Numbered from the stretch's first letter, positions 34,479-42,000 are shown. The stretch is DNA of 64,000 nt from Frisingicoccus sp902471845 (GCF_047030795.1 NZ_JBKYIC010000001.1); one strand, 5' to 3'. Translations and numbers: made by a program. Notes: generated from the sequence alone by a model not told the origin.

Positions 34479-35965
34479 TATTGGAAATCTATGGAAACAA
34501 TAGAATCGGTCACATTATCCAGAAATTTTCGGTCATGTTCCACAATGACCATCGTTGGACAGGTATTTTTTATAAAATTTTCAATCTGCATTCTGGAAAA
34601 TATATCAATATAATTCAGCGGTTCATCCCATATATAAAGGTGGGCCTGCTGACATAAACTCATTGCCAGAAGTACCTTTTTCTTCTGCCCGCTGCTGTAG
34701 GTCTGCATTGGCTTTTCAAATTGCTCCCGGGAAAAATCCATTTTTCGCAGCAGTGTAAGAAACAAAGTTTCATCTAATTCATAATTTTGCACAAATTCTT
34801 TCAGATGCCCCGTCAGCCATGATGTATCCTGAGGCACATAAGATATTTTCAATCCCTGAGCCGTCAGGATCTGCCCCTCATGCGGAACATCTTCCCCGAC
34901 AATTAATTTTAGAATACTGGATTTCCCGCACCCGTTACTTCCTTTCAATCCAATCCGCTGTCCCTGATTCACTTTCAGATTCACATTCCGGCATACTACC
35001 TTTTCCCCATACGAAATCTGCAGGTTTCTCAGTTCCACCAGGCAGGCCTTATGATGAGTCAGGGGTTTTAAGGATAAAGTTTCTGTTGTTTCCACATTTT
35101 TGAGCAGCTTTTTCTTCGCTTCTATTTCTTTTTCCTGCCGATGCTCCAGATTCTTCCGGCGCTGCTGCATCCTTCGAGATTTTTCACCGACATAATCTCT
35201 GTTTCTTTCATATTCCATTGATTTTTTACCGATTTTTGTCGATTCCACTTTGTCAGCCCATCGCCGCGCCTGTCCGGCAGCCATTTTCAGTCTTCGGATA
35301 TCTGCCTCAAGACGGGCATTTTCTGCCTGTTCAAAGGCGTCCCGACGCCGCTTATTCTCCCACCAGCTCGAAAAATTTCCTTTTTCAATGTCAATTTCCT
35401 GCCGGTTCACTGCTAAAATATGATCGACACAGCCATCCAGAAAATGCCGGTCATGGGATACCAGAATAAATCCCTCTTTCCTGCTCAGATAATCCCGGAC
35501 AACCTCTCTGGCTTCCATATCCAGATGATTCGTCGGCTCATCAATCAGCAGGAAATGATTTTCCCGTGCAAAAAGAATAGCCAGCATTACTTTGGTCTGT
35601 TCTCCGTGACTTAGAGTATCAAAAGTCTGTTCCAACACATCCATATCCAGACCGATTTGTGTCATTTCCCGGCAGACTTTCCAAAATTCACAGTTCTCAT
35701 CCACCTCTTCAATGGCTTCCATCAACTTTTTCTCCGAATTTGGTACTTTAAAAGGAAAATAGTCAAATACTGTATCCGTAATGATTTTTCCCTGATACTC
35801 CATTTTCCCCATCAGAAGATTCAAGAAGGTAGTCTTTCCCCGTCCATTGCGTCCAATCAAACCAAGACGCCAGCGGGTATCCATCTGGAGATTCACGTTT
35901 TTAAAAATATAATCATAAGTTCCTTCATAATAAAAGGACAGATTTCTCACATCAATTAACGACAT
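34475..35965 (-). CDS. ABC-F ribosomal protection protein, Lsa-like
   Basis: 496 residues, two ATP cassettes and no membrane helices. Cassette 1 has GLIGRNGRGKTTFLN, LSHGEQTKVMLAIL and LLIDEPTNHLDM; cassette 2 has GLKGSNGCGKSSIL, YSSGQKKKVLLAMS and YIWDEPLNYID. The linker (about residues 195-290) is strongly charged and helical, as expected for the arm that reaches the ribosomal P-site. The size and motifs recall Lsa-type proteins that remove lincosamides, streptogramins A and pleuromutilins, but substrate cannot be read directly. A leader with an intrinsic terminator and a short ORF precedes the gene, which is typical of drug-induced ABC-F control. Start behind AAGGAGG. Confidence 0.9.
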   Translation of the reverse strand: MSLIDVRNLSFYYEGTYDYIFKNVNLQMDTRWRLGLIGRNGRGKTTFLNLLMGKMEYQGKIITDTVFDYFPFKVPNSEKKLMEAIEEVDENCEFWKVCREMTQIGLDMDVLEQTFDTLSHGEQTKVMLAILFARENHFLLIDEPTNHLDMEAREVVRDYLSRKEGFILVSHDRHFLDGCVDHILAVNRQEIDIEKGNFSSWWENKRRRDAFEQAENARLEADIRRLKMAAGQARRWADKVESTKIGKKSMEYERNRDYVGEKSRRMQQRRKNLEHRQEKEIEAKKKLLKNVETTETLSLKPLTHHKACLVELRNLQISYGEKVVCRNVNLKVNQGQRIGLKGSNGCGKSSILKLIVGEDVPHEGQILTAQGLKISYVPQDTSWLTGHLKEFVQNYELDETLFLTLLRKMDFSREQFEKPMQTYSSGQKKKVLLAMSLCQQAHLYIWDEPLNYIDIFSRMQIENFIKNTCPTMVIVEHDRKFLDNVTDSIVSIDFQY

Positions 35966-36071
35966 ATATGCCTCCTTCCCACACGCTTCCGCGCATATAC
36001 TGCGTGCAAAAAGAAAGACGCGGAAATATCCGCGTCACAAATAGACATAGCCTTCTCTGGCCTTTATTCAT
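35952..36071 (-). CDS. Candidate leader peptide of the ABC-F gene
   Basis: A 39-codon frame beginning MNKGQRRLCLFVTRIFPRLS, with AGAGG seven bases before its ATG. It runs through the attenuator hairpin and ends by overlapping the ABC-F start. Ribosome stalling on such a peptide by an antibiotic could disrupt the hairpin. A second, overlapping frame from 36048 (MSICDADISASFF) is possible. Coding status is unproven. Confidence 0.4.
   Translation of the reverse strand: MNKGQRRLCLFVTRIFPRLSFCTQYMRGSVWEGGIYVVN
36007..36036 (-). terminator. Attenuator-like terminator in the ABC-F leader
   Basis: On the minus strand GACGCGG pairs with CCGCGTC over a six-base loop, then TTTCTTTTT. It lies before the ABC-F start, so transcription would stop unless the hairpin is disrupted. 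A second hairpin (CACGC with GCGTG, 35984-36007) lies between it and the ribosome site. Confidence 0.7.
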
Positions 36072-36261
36072 TCAAAGACCTCTGTCCCGTTTTTTATTTT
36101 ATGACGAAAAATTCCTTCCTGCACGCACACCAAACAGCACTGTAACATCAGTGCATCTGCTGTACCTATATAAAATTTACATTTCATCTGCAGGAAATCT
36201 TCATTTTTTCATCTCCAATCTGCTCAATCTTTGTCCAATTTACCACGAATAGGCCTATCTG

Positions 36262-37671
36262 TCAATCCTCTGTCTTCCCCGTGACACACTGACTGAGAAT
36301 ATCAATCGCCATATCCATTTTTTCTCTGTCTATAGCCGAATAATTCAGCACGATGACGTGCTGTTTTGCCTGTTCCGGCTGATGATAATATCTGGACAAA
36401 CATGAAATTCGCAGCCCTCTTCGGCCGGCAACAGCCTCCAGAGCCTCATCCGATAATTCGGTATCGATTTCCATCAGAAAATGAAGCCCGGAATTTTCTT
36501 CTTTAATTTTTATTTTATTGGACAGGGAACTCTTTCGTATGCTTTCCAGCAGAATATCCCGCTGGTTCCGATAGAAATTGCGCATCCGGTTAATATGTTT
36601 TTCAAAATATCCGCCGGAGATAAATTTAGCCAGGGTATACTGCTCAAAATTGGAAACGGTACAGGAGTAAAATCCAAGTTTTTCATAAAAGTGTTCCAAA
36701 AGCTTCCGTGGCAATACCATATAGCTGATACGAATCGTTGAAGACAGACTTTTACTGAATGTATTCATATAAATCACTTTATCCATCACATCGATACTCT
36801 GTAAAGCCGGAATCGGCCGTCCAAGCAGCCGGAATTCACTGTCATAATCATCCTCAATAATATATCTGCGGTCGCTCTTTGACGCCCATCCGAGCAGTTC
36901 ATAGCGACGACTGATCGGTGTCACTGTCCCCGTCGGATAATGGTGGGACGGAGAAAGATGAAGAATATCCGCTCCGGAAATTTCCAGCATCTCCGTACGG
37001 ACACCGCTTGCATCCATCGGTATATAACATACGTTGACGCCATGACTTGTGTATATCTGGGCAATCTTCTGGTAGCCCGGGTCCTCTATGGCATAGACTG
37101 CCTCATTTCCAAAAAGCTGAATAAGTAATCCGTATAAATATTCGGTTCCGGCTCCGATAATAATCTGCTCCGGAGATACGCCGATGCCCCGAAACTGATA
37201 CAGATGGTCGGCAATGGCCTTTCTGAGTTCCATGATACCCCCTGCCGGCGGCGGAAGCAGCAACGTCGAATTCTCCCCGGATAAGACTTCTCTGGTCAGC
37301 TTTGCCCAGATGGAAAATGGAAAATTATCATGACTTGTGCGATTACTTATAAAATCAGCCAAATATGTGGCCTCTTCCGGCTTGTCACTCATCCACTCGA
37401 TGCGTTCCGGCTTCTTTTCTGAAAATGTTTTCACTTCTGAAACAAAATATCCCCGCTTGGGCAGCGAATAAATATAACCTTCAGCCATCAACTGGGCATA
37501 AGCATTTTCCACCGTAATGGTACTTATATCCAGATTTTTTGCAAAACTCCGTTTTGACGGCAGCTTATCGCCGGATTTCAATTTTCCATTCATAATATCA
37601 TTTTTAATACATTTATATAAATGTTCATACAGACTGTCTGACCCTAAATCGACAAAAGAATAGGTGAGCAT
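36262..37671 (-). CDS. pdxR: MocR/PdxR-type GntR regulator with aminotransferase domain
   Basis: 469 residues from the ATG at 37671, which has GGAGG 11 bases upstream; an ATG at 37698 has no ribosome site. The N-terminal GntR winged helix reads LYEHLYKCIKNDIMNGKL then KLPSKRSFAKNLDISTITVENAYAQL; the rest is an aminotransferase-like fold I domain with the PLP lysine region MNTFSKSLSSTIRISYMV. MocR proteins bind PLP as a signal rather than for catalysis. Divergent placement from pdxST marks it as PdxR, activator of B6 synthesis when PLP is low. Confidence 0.9.
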   Translation of the reverse strand: MLTYSFVDLGSDSLYEHLYKCIKNDIMNGKLKSGDKLPSKRSFAKNLDISTITVENAYAQLMAEGYIYSLPKRGYFVSEVKTFSEKKPERIEWMSDKPEEATYLADFISNRTSHDNFPFSIWAKLTREVLSGENSTLLLPPPAGGIMELRKAIADHLYQFRGIGVSPEQIIIGAGTEYLYGLLIQLFGNEAVYAIEDPGYQKIAQIYTSHGVNVCYIPMDASGVRTEMLEISGADILHLSPSHHYPTGTVTPISRRYELLGWASKSDRRYIIEDDYDSEFRLLGRPIPALQSIDVMDKVIYMNTFSKSLSSTIRISYMVLPRKLLEHFYEKLGFYSCTVSNFEQYTLAKFISGGYFEKHINRMRNFYRNQRDILLESIRKSSLSNKIKIKEENSGLHFLMEIDTELSDEALEAVAGRRGLRISCLSRYYHQPEQAKQHVIVLNYSAIDREKMDMAIDILSQCVTGKTED

Positions 37672-37737
37672 TGGGCTTCTGGCCTCCAATCTGACCATTT
37701 TAAATTATTTTTAATTGAACATTTTCATATGGTCAAA

Positions 37738-37753
37738 ATGAATTATAATTCAT
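37738..37753. promoter_or_regulatory. Palindrome in the pdxR-pdxS intergenic region
   Basis: Perfect 16-base palindrome ATGAATTATAATTCAT, containing a TATAAT that can serve as the pdxS -10 box (TTTTCA about 16 bases upstream). On the other strand TTGACC-17-TAAAAA gives a pdxR promoter in the same stretch. A PdxR operator is plausible. Confidence 0.55.
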
Positions 37754-37794
37754 ATCATAACTTTTGTAAAGTATTAAAGCGAAGGAGAATTTTT

Positions 37795-38670
37795 ATGAAT
37801 AAGGAAAGATATGCATTAAATAAAGAACTGGCACAGATGTTAAAGGGCGGTGTCATCATGGACGTCACGACACCGGAACAGGCAAAAATCGCCCAGGAAG
37901 CCGGAGCCTGCGCTGTCATGGCTCTGGAACGTATTCCCGCCGATATCCGTGCTGCCGGCGGCGTCGCCCGTATGAGTGACCCAAAAATGATTCGCGGTAT
38001 TCAGGAGGCTGTTTCGATTCCGGTCATGGCCAAATGTCGGATTGGACACTTTGTCGAAGCCCAGATTCTGGAGGCCATAGAGATTGATTACATCGACGAA
38101 AGTGAGGTTCTCACTCCGGCAGATGATGTATACCATATCGACAAGACCCGCTTTAAAGTGCCTTTTGTCTGCGGCGCCAGAGACCTGGGCGAAGCACTGC
38201 GCCGTATCAACGAGGGCGCATCCATGATTCGTACCAAAGGCGAACCGGGTACCGGCGACGTCGTGCAGGCCGTCAGCCATATGCGCCAGATGAACCGTCA
38301 GATTGCACAAATCACTTCCATGCGTGAAGATGAACTTTTCGATGAAGCAAAAAAACTTCAGGTACCTTACGACCTGGTGTTATATGTCCATGACCATGGC
38401 CGTCTTCCTGTCGTCAACTTTGCTGCCGGCGGCGTGGCTACTCCGGCGGATGCTGCTTTAATGATGCAGCTCGGCGCCGAAGGCGTGTTCGTCGGCTCCG
38501 GCATTTTCAAATCCGGCAATCCTGAAAAGCGGGCCAACGCAATCGTCAAGGCCGTGACCAACTATACGGACGCTAAAATGATCGCTGAACTCTCTGAAGA
38601 TCTGGGCGAAGCCATGGTCGGCATCAATGCACAGGAAATTGAACTTCTGATGGCAGAACGGGGGAAATAA
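37795..38670 (+). CDS. pdxS: Pyridoxal 5'-phosphate synthase, PdxS subunit
   Basis: 291 residues from the ATG at 37795, directly behind GAAGGAG; an upstream ATG at 37729 lies in the promoter region. GGVIMDVTTPEQAKIAQEAG carries the first catalytic aspartate region, PVMAKCRIGHFVEAQ the Schiff-base lysine, and IRTKGEPGTGDVVQAV the second lysine. It builds PLP from ribose 5-phosphate, glyceraldehyde 3-phosphate and ammonia from PdxT. pdxT follows after one base. Confidence 0.97.
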   Translation: MNKERYALNKELAQMLKGGVIMDVTTPEQAKIAQEAGACAVMALERIPADIRAAGGVARMSDPKMIRGIQEAVSIPVMAKCRIGHFVEAQILEAIEIDYIDESEVLTPADDVYHIDKTRFKVPFVCGARDLGEALRRINEGASMIRTKGEPGTGDVVQAVSHMRQMNRQIAQITSMREDELFDEAKKLQVPYDLVLYVHDHGRLPVVNFAAGGVATPADAALMMQLGAEGVFVGSGIFKSGNPEKRANAIVKAVTNYTDAKMIAELSEDLGEAMVGINAQEIELLMAERGK

Positions 38671-38671
38671 T

Positions 38672-39232
38672 ATGCGTATTGGAATCACCGCCGTTCAGGG
38701 CGCCTTTGCCGAACATGAACAGGTTCTGGAAAAATTAAATGTCGATTATGTGGAACTGCGAAAGGCTGAAGATTTAAACTTCCCTATCGACGGCCTGATT
38801 CTTCCCGGCGGCGAAAGCACCGTCCAGGGAAAGCTTCTGAAAGAACTTGATATGTTTCAGACTCTTCAGGAAAAAATCCGGGACGGACTACCTGTGCTGG
38901 CTACCTGCGCCGGACTCATCCTTCTCGCTGAAAAGCTTTCCAACGACGAACATACTTACTTTGGAACCCTTCCAGTCACTGTCCGCCGAAATGCCTACGG
39001 ACGCCAGCTTGGCAGTTTCCATACATACAGCGATTTCGGCTCTGAAAAAGATGTTCCAATGACCTTTATCCGCGCGCCATTTATCGAAAATGCCCGGGAT
39101 GATGTGGATATTCTGGCCTGCGTCGATGGTCATATCGTCGGCGCCGCCTACAAAAATCAAATCGGCATCTCCTTTCACCCCGAACTGGATTCAGACTTTC
39201 GAATTCACAGAATGTTTCTTGAAAGAATTTAA
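38672..39232 (+). CDS. pdxT: PLP synthase glutaminase, PdxT subunit
   Basis: 186 residues. GLILPGGESTVQGKL, the nucleophile in LATCAGLILLA and the catalytic His/Glu in ISFHPELDSD make a complete class I glutaminase triad. It supplies ammonia to PdxS. It is in tight operon order with pdxS. Its last codons contain the -35 box of the following tRNA-Gly promoter. Confidence 0.97.
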   Translation: MRIGITAVQGAFAEHEQVLEKLNVDYVELRKAEDLNFPIDGLILPGGESTVQGKLLKELDMFQTLQEKIRDGLPVLATCAGLILLAEKLSNDEHTYFGTLPVTVRRNAYGRQLGSFHTYSDFGSEKDVPMTFIRAPFIENARDDVDILACVDGHIVGAAYKNQIGISFHPELDSDFRIHRMFLERI

Positions 39233-39247
39233 AAAGGATGCTATAAT
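39219..39247 (+). promoter_or_regulatory. tRNA-Gly promoter
   Basis: TTGAAA (39219-39224) inside the end of pdxT, 17-base spacer, perfect TATAAT (39242-39247), 11 bases before the tRNA. Confidence 0.85.
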
Positions 39248-39258
39248 GGTAGCATCCA

Positions 39259-39329
39259 GCAGGGTTAGTATATCGGTAATACAGCGGCTTCCCAAGCCGC
39301 GGAGGCGGGTTCGACTCCCGTACCCTGCT
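39259..39329 (+). tRNA. tRNA-Gly (anticodon CCC)
   Basis: 71-nt cloverleaf. Acceptor arms GCAGGGT and ACCCTGC pair fully; D-stem GTAT/ATAC; anticodon stem GCGGC/GCCGC with loop TTCCCAA, giving CCC; T-loop TTCGACT. No encoded CCA. It marks the left edge of the accessory pocket. Confidence 0.96.
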
Positions 39330-39334
39330 CTCGG

Positions 39335-39356
39335 AAGCCGCATAAATCAAGGCTTT
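39335..39356 (+). terminator. Weak hairpin after tRNA-Gly
   Basis: AAGCC pairs with GGCTT around an 11-base loop, followed by TCTAAATG. The area up to 39465 is otherwise non-coding and A/T-rich, with a possible TTTAAT-16-TATATT promoter for the next gene. Confidence 0.4.
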
Positions 39357-39465
39357 CTAAATGTCTATGTTATCAAAGTTATCAATTTAGTTATCAGAAC
39401 ATATGTTTAATTTATTTTAAACTCTGGTATATTACTCATAATGAAATTTAGAAAGGATATGTCTT

Positions 39466-40011
39466 ATGCCATTACCAAAAGAACATATTTGTACTTCCGA
39501 AGATTATTGGAATTTACCAGAAGGTCAGCGGGCCGAACTCATTGATGGACATTTTTACGATATGGCTCCGCCAAGCAGAATTCACCAAAAACTTATTATG
39601 GAGCTTTCTGCAACAATCCGTCAGTATATAAAAGATAATTCCGGCTCCTGTGAGGTCTATCCAGCCCCATTTGCTGTCAATTTATATGCGGACGATAAAA
39701 CTTATGTTGAACCGGATATCAGCGTTATCTGCGATAAGAATAAGCTCACCGACCGTGGATGTAAGGGTGCGCCTGATTTTATCATTGAAATTGTATCACC
39801 GGGCAGCCGTAAAATGGATTATTCAACAAAAAATGCGCTGTACTCAGACGCCGGTGTCCGTGAATACTGGATAGTTGACCCGTTAAAAGAGCGAACCACC
39901 ATTTATCGTTATGAAGAAGATGTAGCCCCAACGATTATCCCATTTGACCAGCCGGTTCAAGTTGGTATATACACAGATTTCAGCATTAATATTTCAGAAT
40001 TACTAAAATGA
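39466..40011 (+). CDS. Uma2-family PD-(D/E)XK nuclease-like protein
   Basis: 181 residues behind AAAGGATAT. RAELIDGHFYDMAPPSRIHQ, YVEPDISVICDKNKL, DFIIEIVSPGSRKMDYSTKN and GVREYWIVDPLKERT follow the Uma2 (DUF820) pattern: Glu near the start, EPD, EIxSPxSR, K-x-x-x-Y, EYWIVDP. The fold is a restriction-endonuclease-like core, but biological roles are mostly unknown; the family is abundant in cyanobacteria and patchy in Firmicutes. The position right after a tRNA gene supports horizontal arrival. Family call is firm, function is not. Confidence 0.88.
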   Translation: MPLPKEHICTSEDYWNLPEGQRAELIDGHFYDMAPPSRIHQKLIMELSATIRQYIKDNSGSCEVYPAPFAVNLYADDKTYVEPDISVICDKNKLTDRGCKGAPDFIIEIVSPGSRKMDYSTKNALYSDAGVREYWIVDPLKERTTIYRYEEDVAPTIIPFDQPVQVGIYTDFSINISELLK

Positions 40012-40144
40012 AAACAGAACAAAAATATAATCCGACGGCATTGCCCAATATAAAGGTTATGCCGTCTTTTCCTGTCTGTCATCATAATAAATGAACATTC
40101 TTACTATGTTCGACATATTCTAAATAAAAAAAGGAGAATTTTCC

Positions 40145-40381
40145 ATGTCGAACTCATTCTTTTCAGATCGCTGTGGATGTGAAAATCATGGCCATAGAGA
40201 TGACCGTCGCGGTGACAGACATGACGACCGCAGAGACAGGCGCGACGACAGATACGATGACCGCAGAGACAGACGCGACGATAGATACGATGACCGCAGA
40301 GACAGACGCGACGATAGACATGATGATCGCAGAGACAGACGTGATGACAGACGCAGTTACAACGACAATCGTCGTTGGTAA
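40145..40381 (+). CDS. Arg/Asp-rich tandem-repeat protein
   Basis: 78 residues, start fixed by AAAGGAG nine bases upstream. The head MSNSFFSDRCGCENHGHR is followed by four 11-residue units DDRRDRRDDRY/H and a short tail RSYNDNRRW. About half the residues are Arg and a third Asp, giving a neutral polyampholyte. Alternating charge runs suggest an extended or coiled rod or a protein that forms condensates. The CGC pair might bind metal. I recognise no family. Confidence 0.7.
   Translation: MSNSFFSDRCGCENHGHRDDRRGDRHDDRRDRRDDRYDDRRDRRDDRYDDRRDRRDDRHDDRRDRRDDRRSYNDNRRW
40223..40354 (+). repeat. Four tandem 33-bp coding repeats
   Basis: Units begin at 40223, 40256, 40289 and 40322. The middle two are almost identical; the outer ones differ mostly at third codon positions, which fits selection on the protein plus expansion by slippage. 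Confidence 0.9.
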
Positions 40382-40394
40382 TGTTCAAATAGAT

Positions 40395-40414
40395 GGAGCC
40401 GCTCTGGCGGCTCC
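40395..40414 (+). terminator. Hairpin after the repeat protein
   Basis: GGAGCCGC pairs with GCGGCTCC over a four-base TCTG loop. The following GTTACATATTTATTTC is only moderately T-rich. Confidence 0.6.
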
Positions 40415-40484
40415 GTTACATATTTATTTCATGCATATTTTTCTCATATCCGGTCATCCTAACCCTGAAAGGACGGTGCTTATT

Positions 40485-40601
40485 ATGTCATATTATGATG
40501 ATGGCAATATTCCGGATATTGACCTTCCAAAGGATTCCGACTCCGTGGAACCACTGCCGGAATCGAGCAGACCACGCAAGGATGGACCTGGCGGAGAGTA
40601 A
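40485..40601 (+). CDS. Acidic 38-residue peptide
   Basis: The peptide starts MSYYDDGNIPDIDLPKDSDS and ends SRPRKDGPGGE. AAAGGACGG lies about 10 bases before the ATG, and a clean terminator begins right at the stop codon, so a real small gene is likely. It is too short for a known domain. The acidic leader-like body with a conserved-looking GPGGE tail would suit a peptide precursor or regulator, but no modifying enzyme lies nearby. Confidence 0.6.
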   Translation: MSYYDDGNIPDIDLPKDSDSVEPLPESSRPRKDGPGGE

Positions 40602-40628
40602 AGGGCTTCGGCCCTTTATTTTCTTTTT
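40600..40628 (+). terminator. Terminator after the small acidic peptide
   Basis: AAAGGGC-TTCG-GCCCTTT tetraloop hairpin followed by ATTTTCTTTTT. Confidence 0.93.
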
Positions 40629-40761
40629 AAATTTTCATTTTTATCTAATCATTTTTATAATCTTTTTATTTCTTGAACACAATTTAATCACAATTTTTGT
40701 GTACTATATAAACATACCGAATAACAAAAGCAAAGAAGTAAAATAACATTATCCCCTCTTG

Positions 40762-40796
40762 AAAGCCGAAGTTTAACCACTTCGGCTTTTTCTTTT
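40762..40796. terminator. Terminator before the TIR-like gene's 3' end
   Basis: AAAGCCGAAGT pairs with ACTTCGGCTTT, then TTCTTTT on the plus strand. It can end the minus-strand TIR-like gene, and any plus transcript from the A/T-rich stretch 40630-40760, where TTTAAT-16-TATATA might start a small RNA. Confidence 0.8.
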
Positions 40797-40811
40797 ATGT
40801 TGTCTCTATGT

Positions 40812-41645
40812 TTATAAATGTACCTTTATCCATTTTAATTGACCCAGTAAATTGTCAAAGCCATGAACCAGAAGTTCTCTTGTCTCCCTATCAATATCCC
40901 GGGCTAAACTCAGCTGCTTATAAGTCCCCTGAATATCATATATAATGTCATTTATTTTTCTGGAATCAGTGTCTGTATCCTTGCTTAGTTGACTGACGAT
41001 ATTCACCCACCGCACATACTCTTCAAAATATTCTATTTCTTTAGCAGATACAGATTTTTTCAACACAGGCATGCTTTTGGTAATGCTATCTATCTGATTC
41101 CCTAACGCAAATAATAAAGTTTTTATTTCATCAATATCTGAGTAATCATCCTTTTTTTCAACCTGCGCTTTCCCAATCTCCAGTAATCTAATAATTGAAT
41201 TAATCCCCTTCTTGTTATCTTTCGTTTCCTCAATCGCCGCTCTGATTTTTTCCCGGTCTTCAATAACTTCTCTATAAATTAATTCTTTCCTATAATCAAC
41301 CGTATTAATTGTACCGATATCAAAAATTCTCGGTGTGTCTTTCTCTTGCACCAATACTACAGGTAAATCGAACGCCTGCCTGATCCCCAATTCGAATAAT
41401 ACATTTGGATTCCTGGAACTCAAATCACATACCGCCATAGGTGCTTCAATAATACTCTTTATAATGTTCACATGAATCATACTGCTGGATTTATTATCGT
41501 CGCCTCTTTTAGCCTCAAACCCAGCCGCTTCTATGGCCGGCTTAAGAATATCTTCATACACACATTTAAAATGGCCATCTTCATATCCATCTGGGTCACT
41601 GATCGGCATAATCACAAAACATTCATTACTCTTATCATTTGCCAT
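40812..41645 (-). CDS. TIR-like / nucleotide-hydrolase-like domain protein
   Basis: 277 residues behind AAAGGAGA. Residues 8-110 hold ECFVIMPISD, FKCVYEDILKPAIEAAGF, SSMIHVNIIKSIIEAPMAVC and DLSSRNPNVLFELGIRQAF, the pattern of TIR-like or deoxyribosyltransferase-like domains found in bacterial immune effectors; the Glu of NVLFELG is the expected catalytic residue. Residues about 120-277 are helical with a coiled-coil look and no clear family. Such domains often cleave NAD+ or bind nucleotide signals. It stands alone between two tRNA genes. A stand-alone defence or stress gene is likely; activity is unproven. Confidence 0.72.
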   Translation of the reverse strand: MANDKSNECFVIMPISDPDGYEDGHFKCVYEDILKPAIEAAGFEAKRGDDNKSSSMIHVNIIKSIIEAPMAVCDLSSRNPNVLFELGIRQAFDLPVVLVQEKDTPRIFDIGTINTVDYRKELIYREVIEDREKIRAAIEETKDNKKGINSIIRLLEIGKAQVEKKDDYSDIDEIKTLLFALGNQIDSITKSMPVLKKSVSAKEIEYFEEYVRWVNIVSQLSKDTDTDSRKINDIIYDIQGTYKQLSLARDIDRETRELLVHGFDNLLGQLKWIKVHL

Positions 41646-41697
41646 TCCAACATCTCCTTTTCAATGCTGATTATTGCCATACCAACTTATTCACATA

Positions 41698-41741
41698 GAA
41701 AATAGCCGTCCTGCTCTCTGGTAAAGTTCAGGAACGGCTAT
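41698..41741 (-). terminator. Terminator after tRNA-Ala
   Basis: On the minus strand ATAGCCGT-TCCTG pairs with CAGGA-CGGCTAT with TTTTC following. It separates the tRNA from the TIR-like gene. Confidence 0.75.
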
Positions 41742-41765
41742 CTTAAAATAGTTTCTTTTTCCAAC

Positions 41766-41837
41766 TGGAGCATAGGGGACTTGAACCCCTGACCTCCACA
41801 CTGCCAGTGTGGCGTGCTCCCACTGCACCAATGCCCC
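41766..41837 (-). tRNA. tRNA-Ala (anticodon GGC)
   Basis: 72-nt cloverleaf on the minus strand. Acceptor GGGGCAT/ATGCTCC includes the G3:U70 wobble pair that identifies alanine tRNAs; D-stem GTGC/GCAC; anticodon stem CCACA/TGTGG with loop CTGGCAG; T-stem AGGGG/CCCCT. No encoded CCA. Confidence 0.96.
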
Positions 41838-42000
41838 AAAAATTCAAACGCCGCTTAACGACGCTTACAGTATACCATGTCAACTAAGCTCATCGTTCGC
41901 CTTTAGCTCCGATTCACTAAGTTTCCAGGTATGCGTTCACACTAAGCTCGAAAACACCTCGCTAAGTGTTTACAGTATATCACAGAATGTCCGGAATAAC
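41838..42000 (-). repeat. Repetitive non-coding region upstream of tRNA-Ala
   Basis: Read on the minus strand, TATACTGTAA occurs twice about 110 bases apart, each followed by a small hairpin (AAACAC/GTGTTT and a GCG-rich one). Between them GAGCTTAG occurs twice, with ACTTAG variants. TTGTTA-17-TATACT precedes the first copy, a good promoter. It looks like a duplicated tRNA promoter/leader unit; no ORF fits. Confidence 0.55.

Noticed and set aside
39330..39465. Integrase or att site of a mobile element next to tRNA-Gly
   Set aside because: No integrase gene and no clear duplicate of the tRNA 3' end nearby; only the tRNA location and patchy cargo suggest transfer.
40223..40354. CRISPR-like direct repeats
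   Set aside because: The 33-bp units are contiguous, without spacers, and keep one reading frame encoding a charged repeat; there are no cas genes.
40173..40601. A 142-codon frame running through the Arg/Asp repeats
   Set aside because: It is the shifted frame of the repeats (Thr/Ala/Glu-rich), has no ribosome site, and crosses a hairpin; its last 38 codons coincide with the independently supported small peptide.
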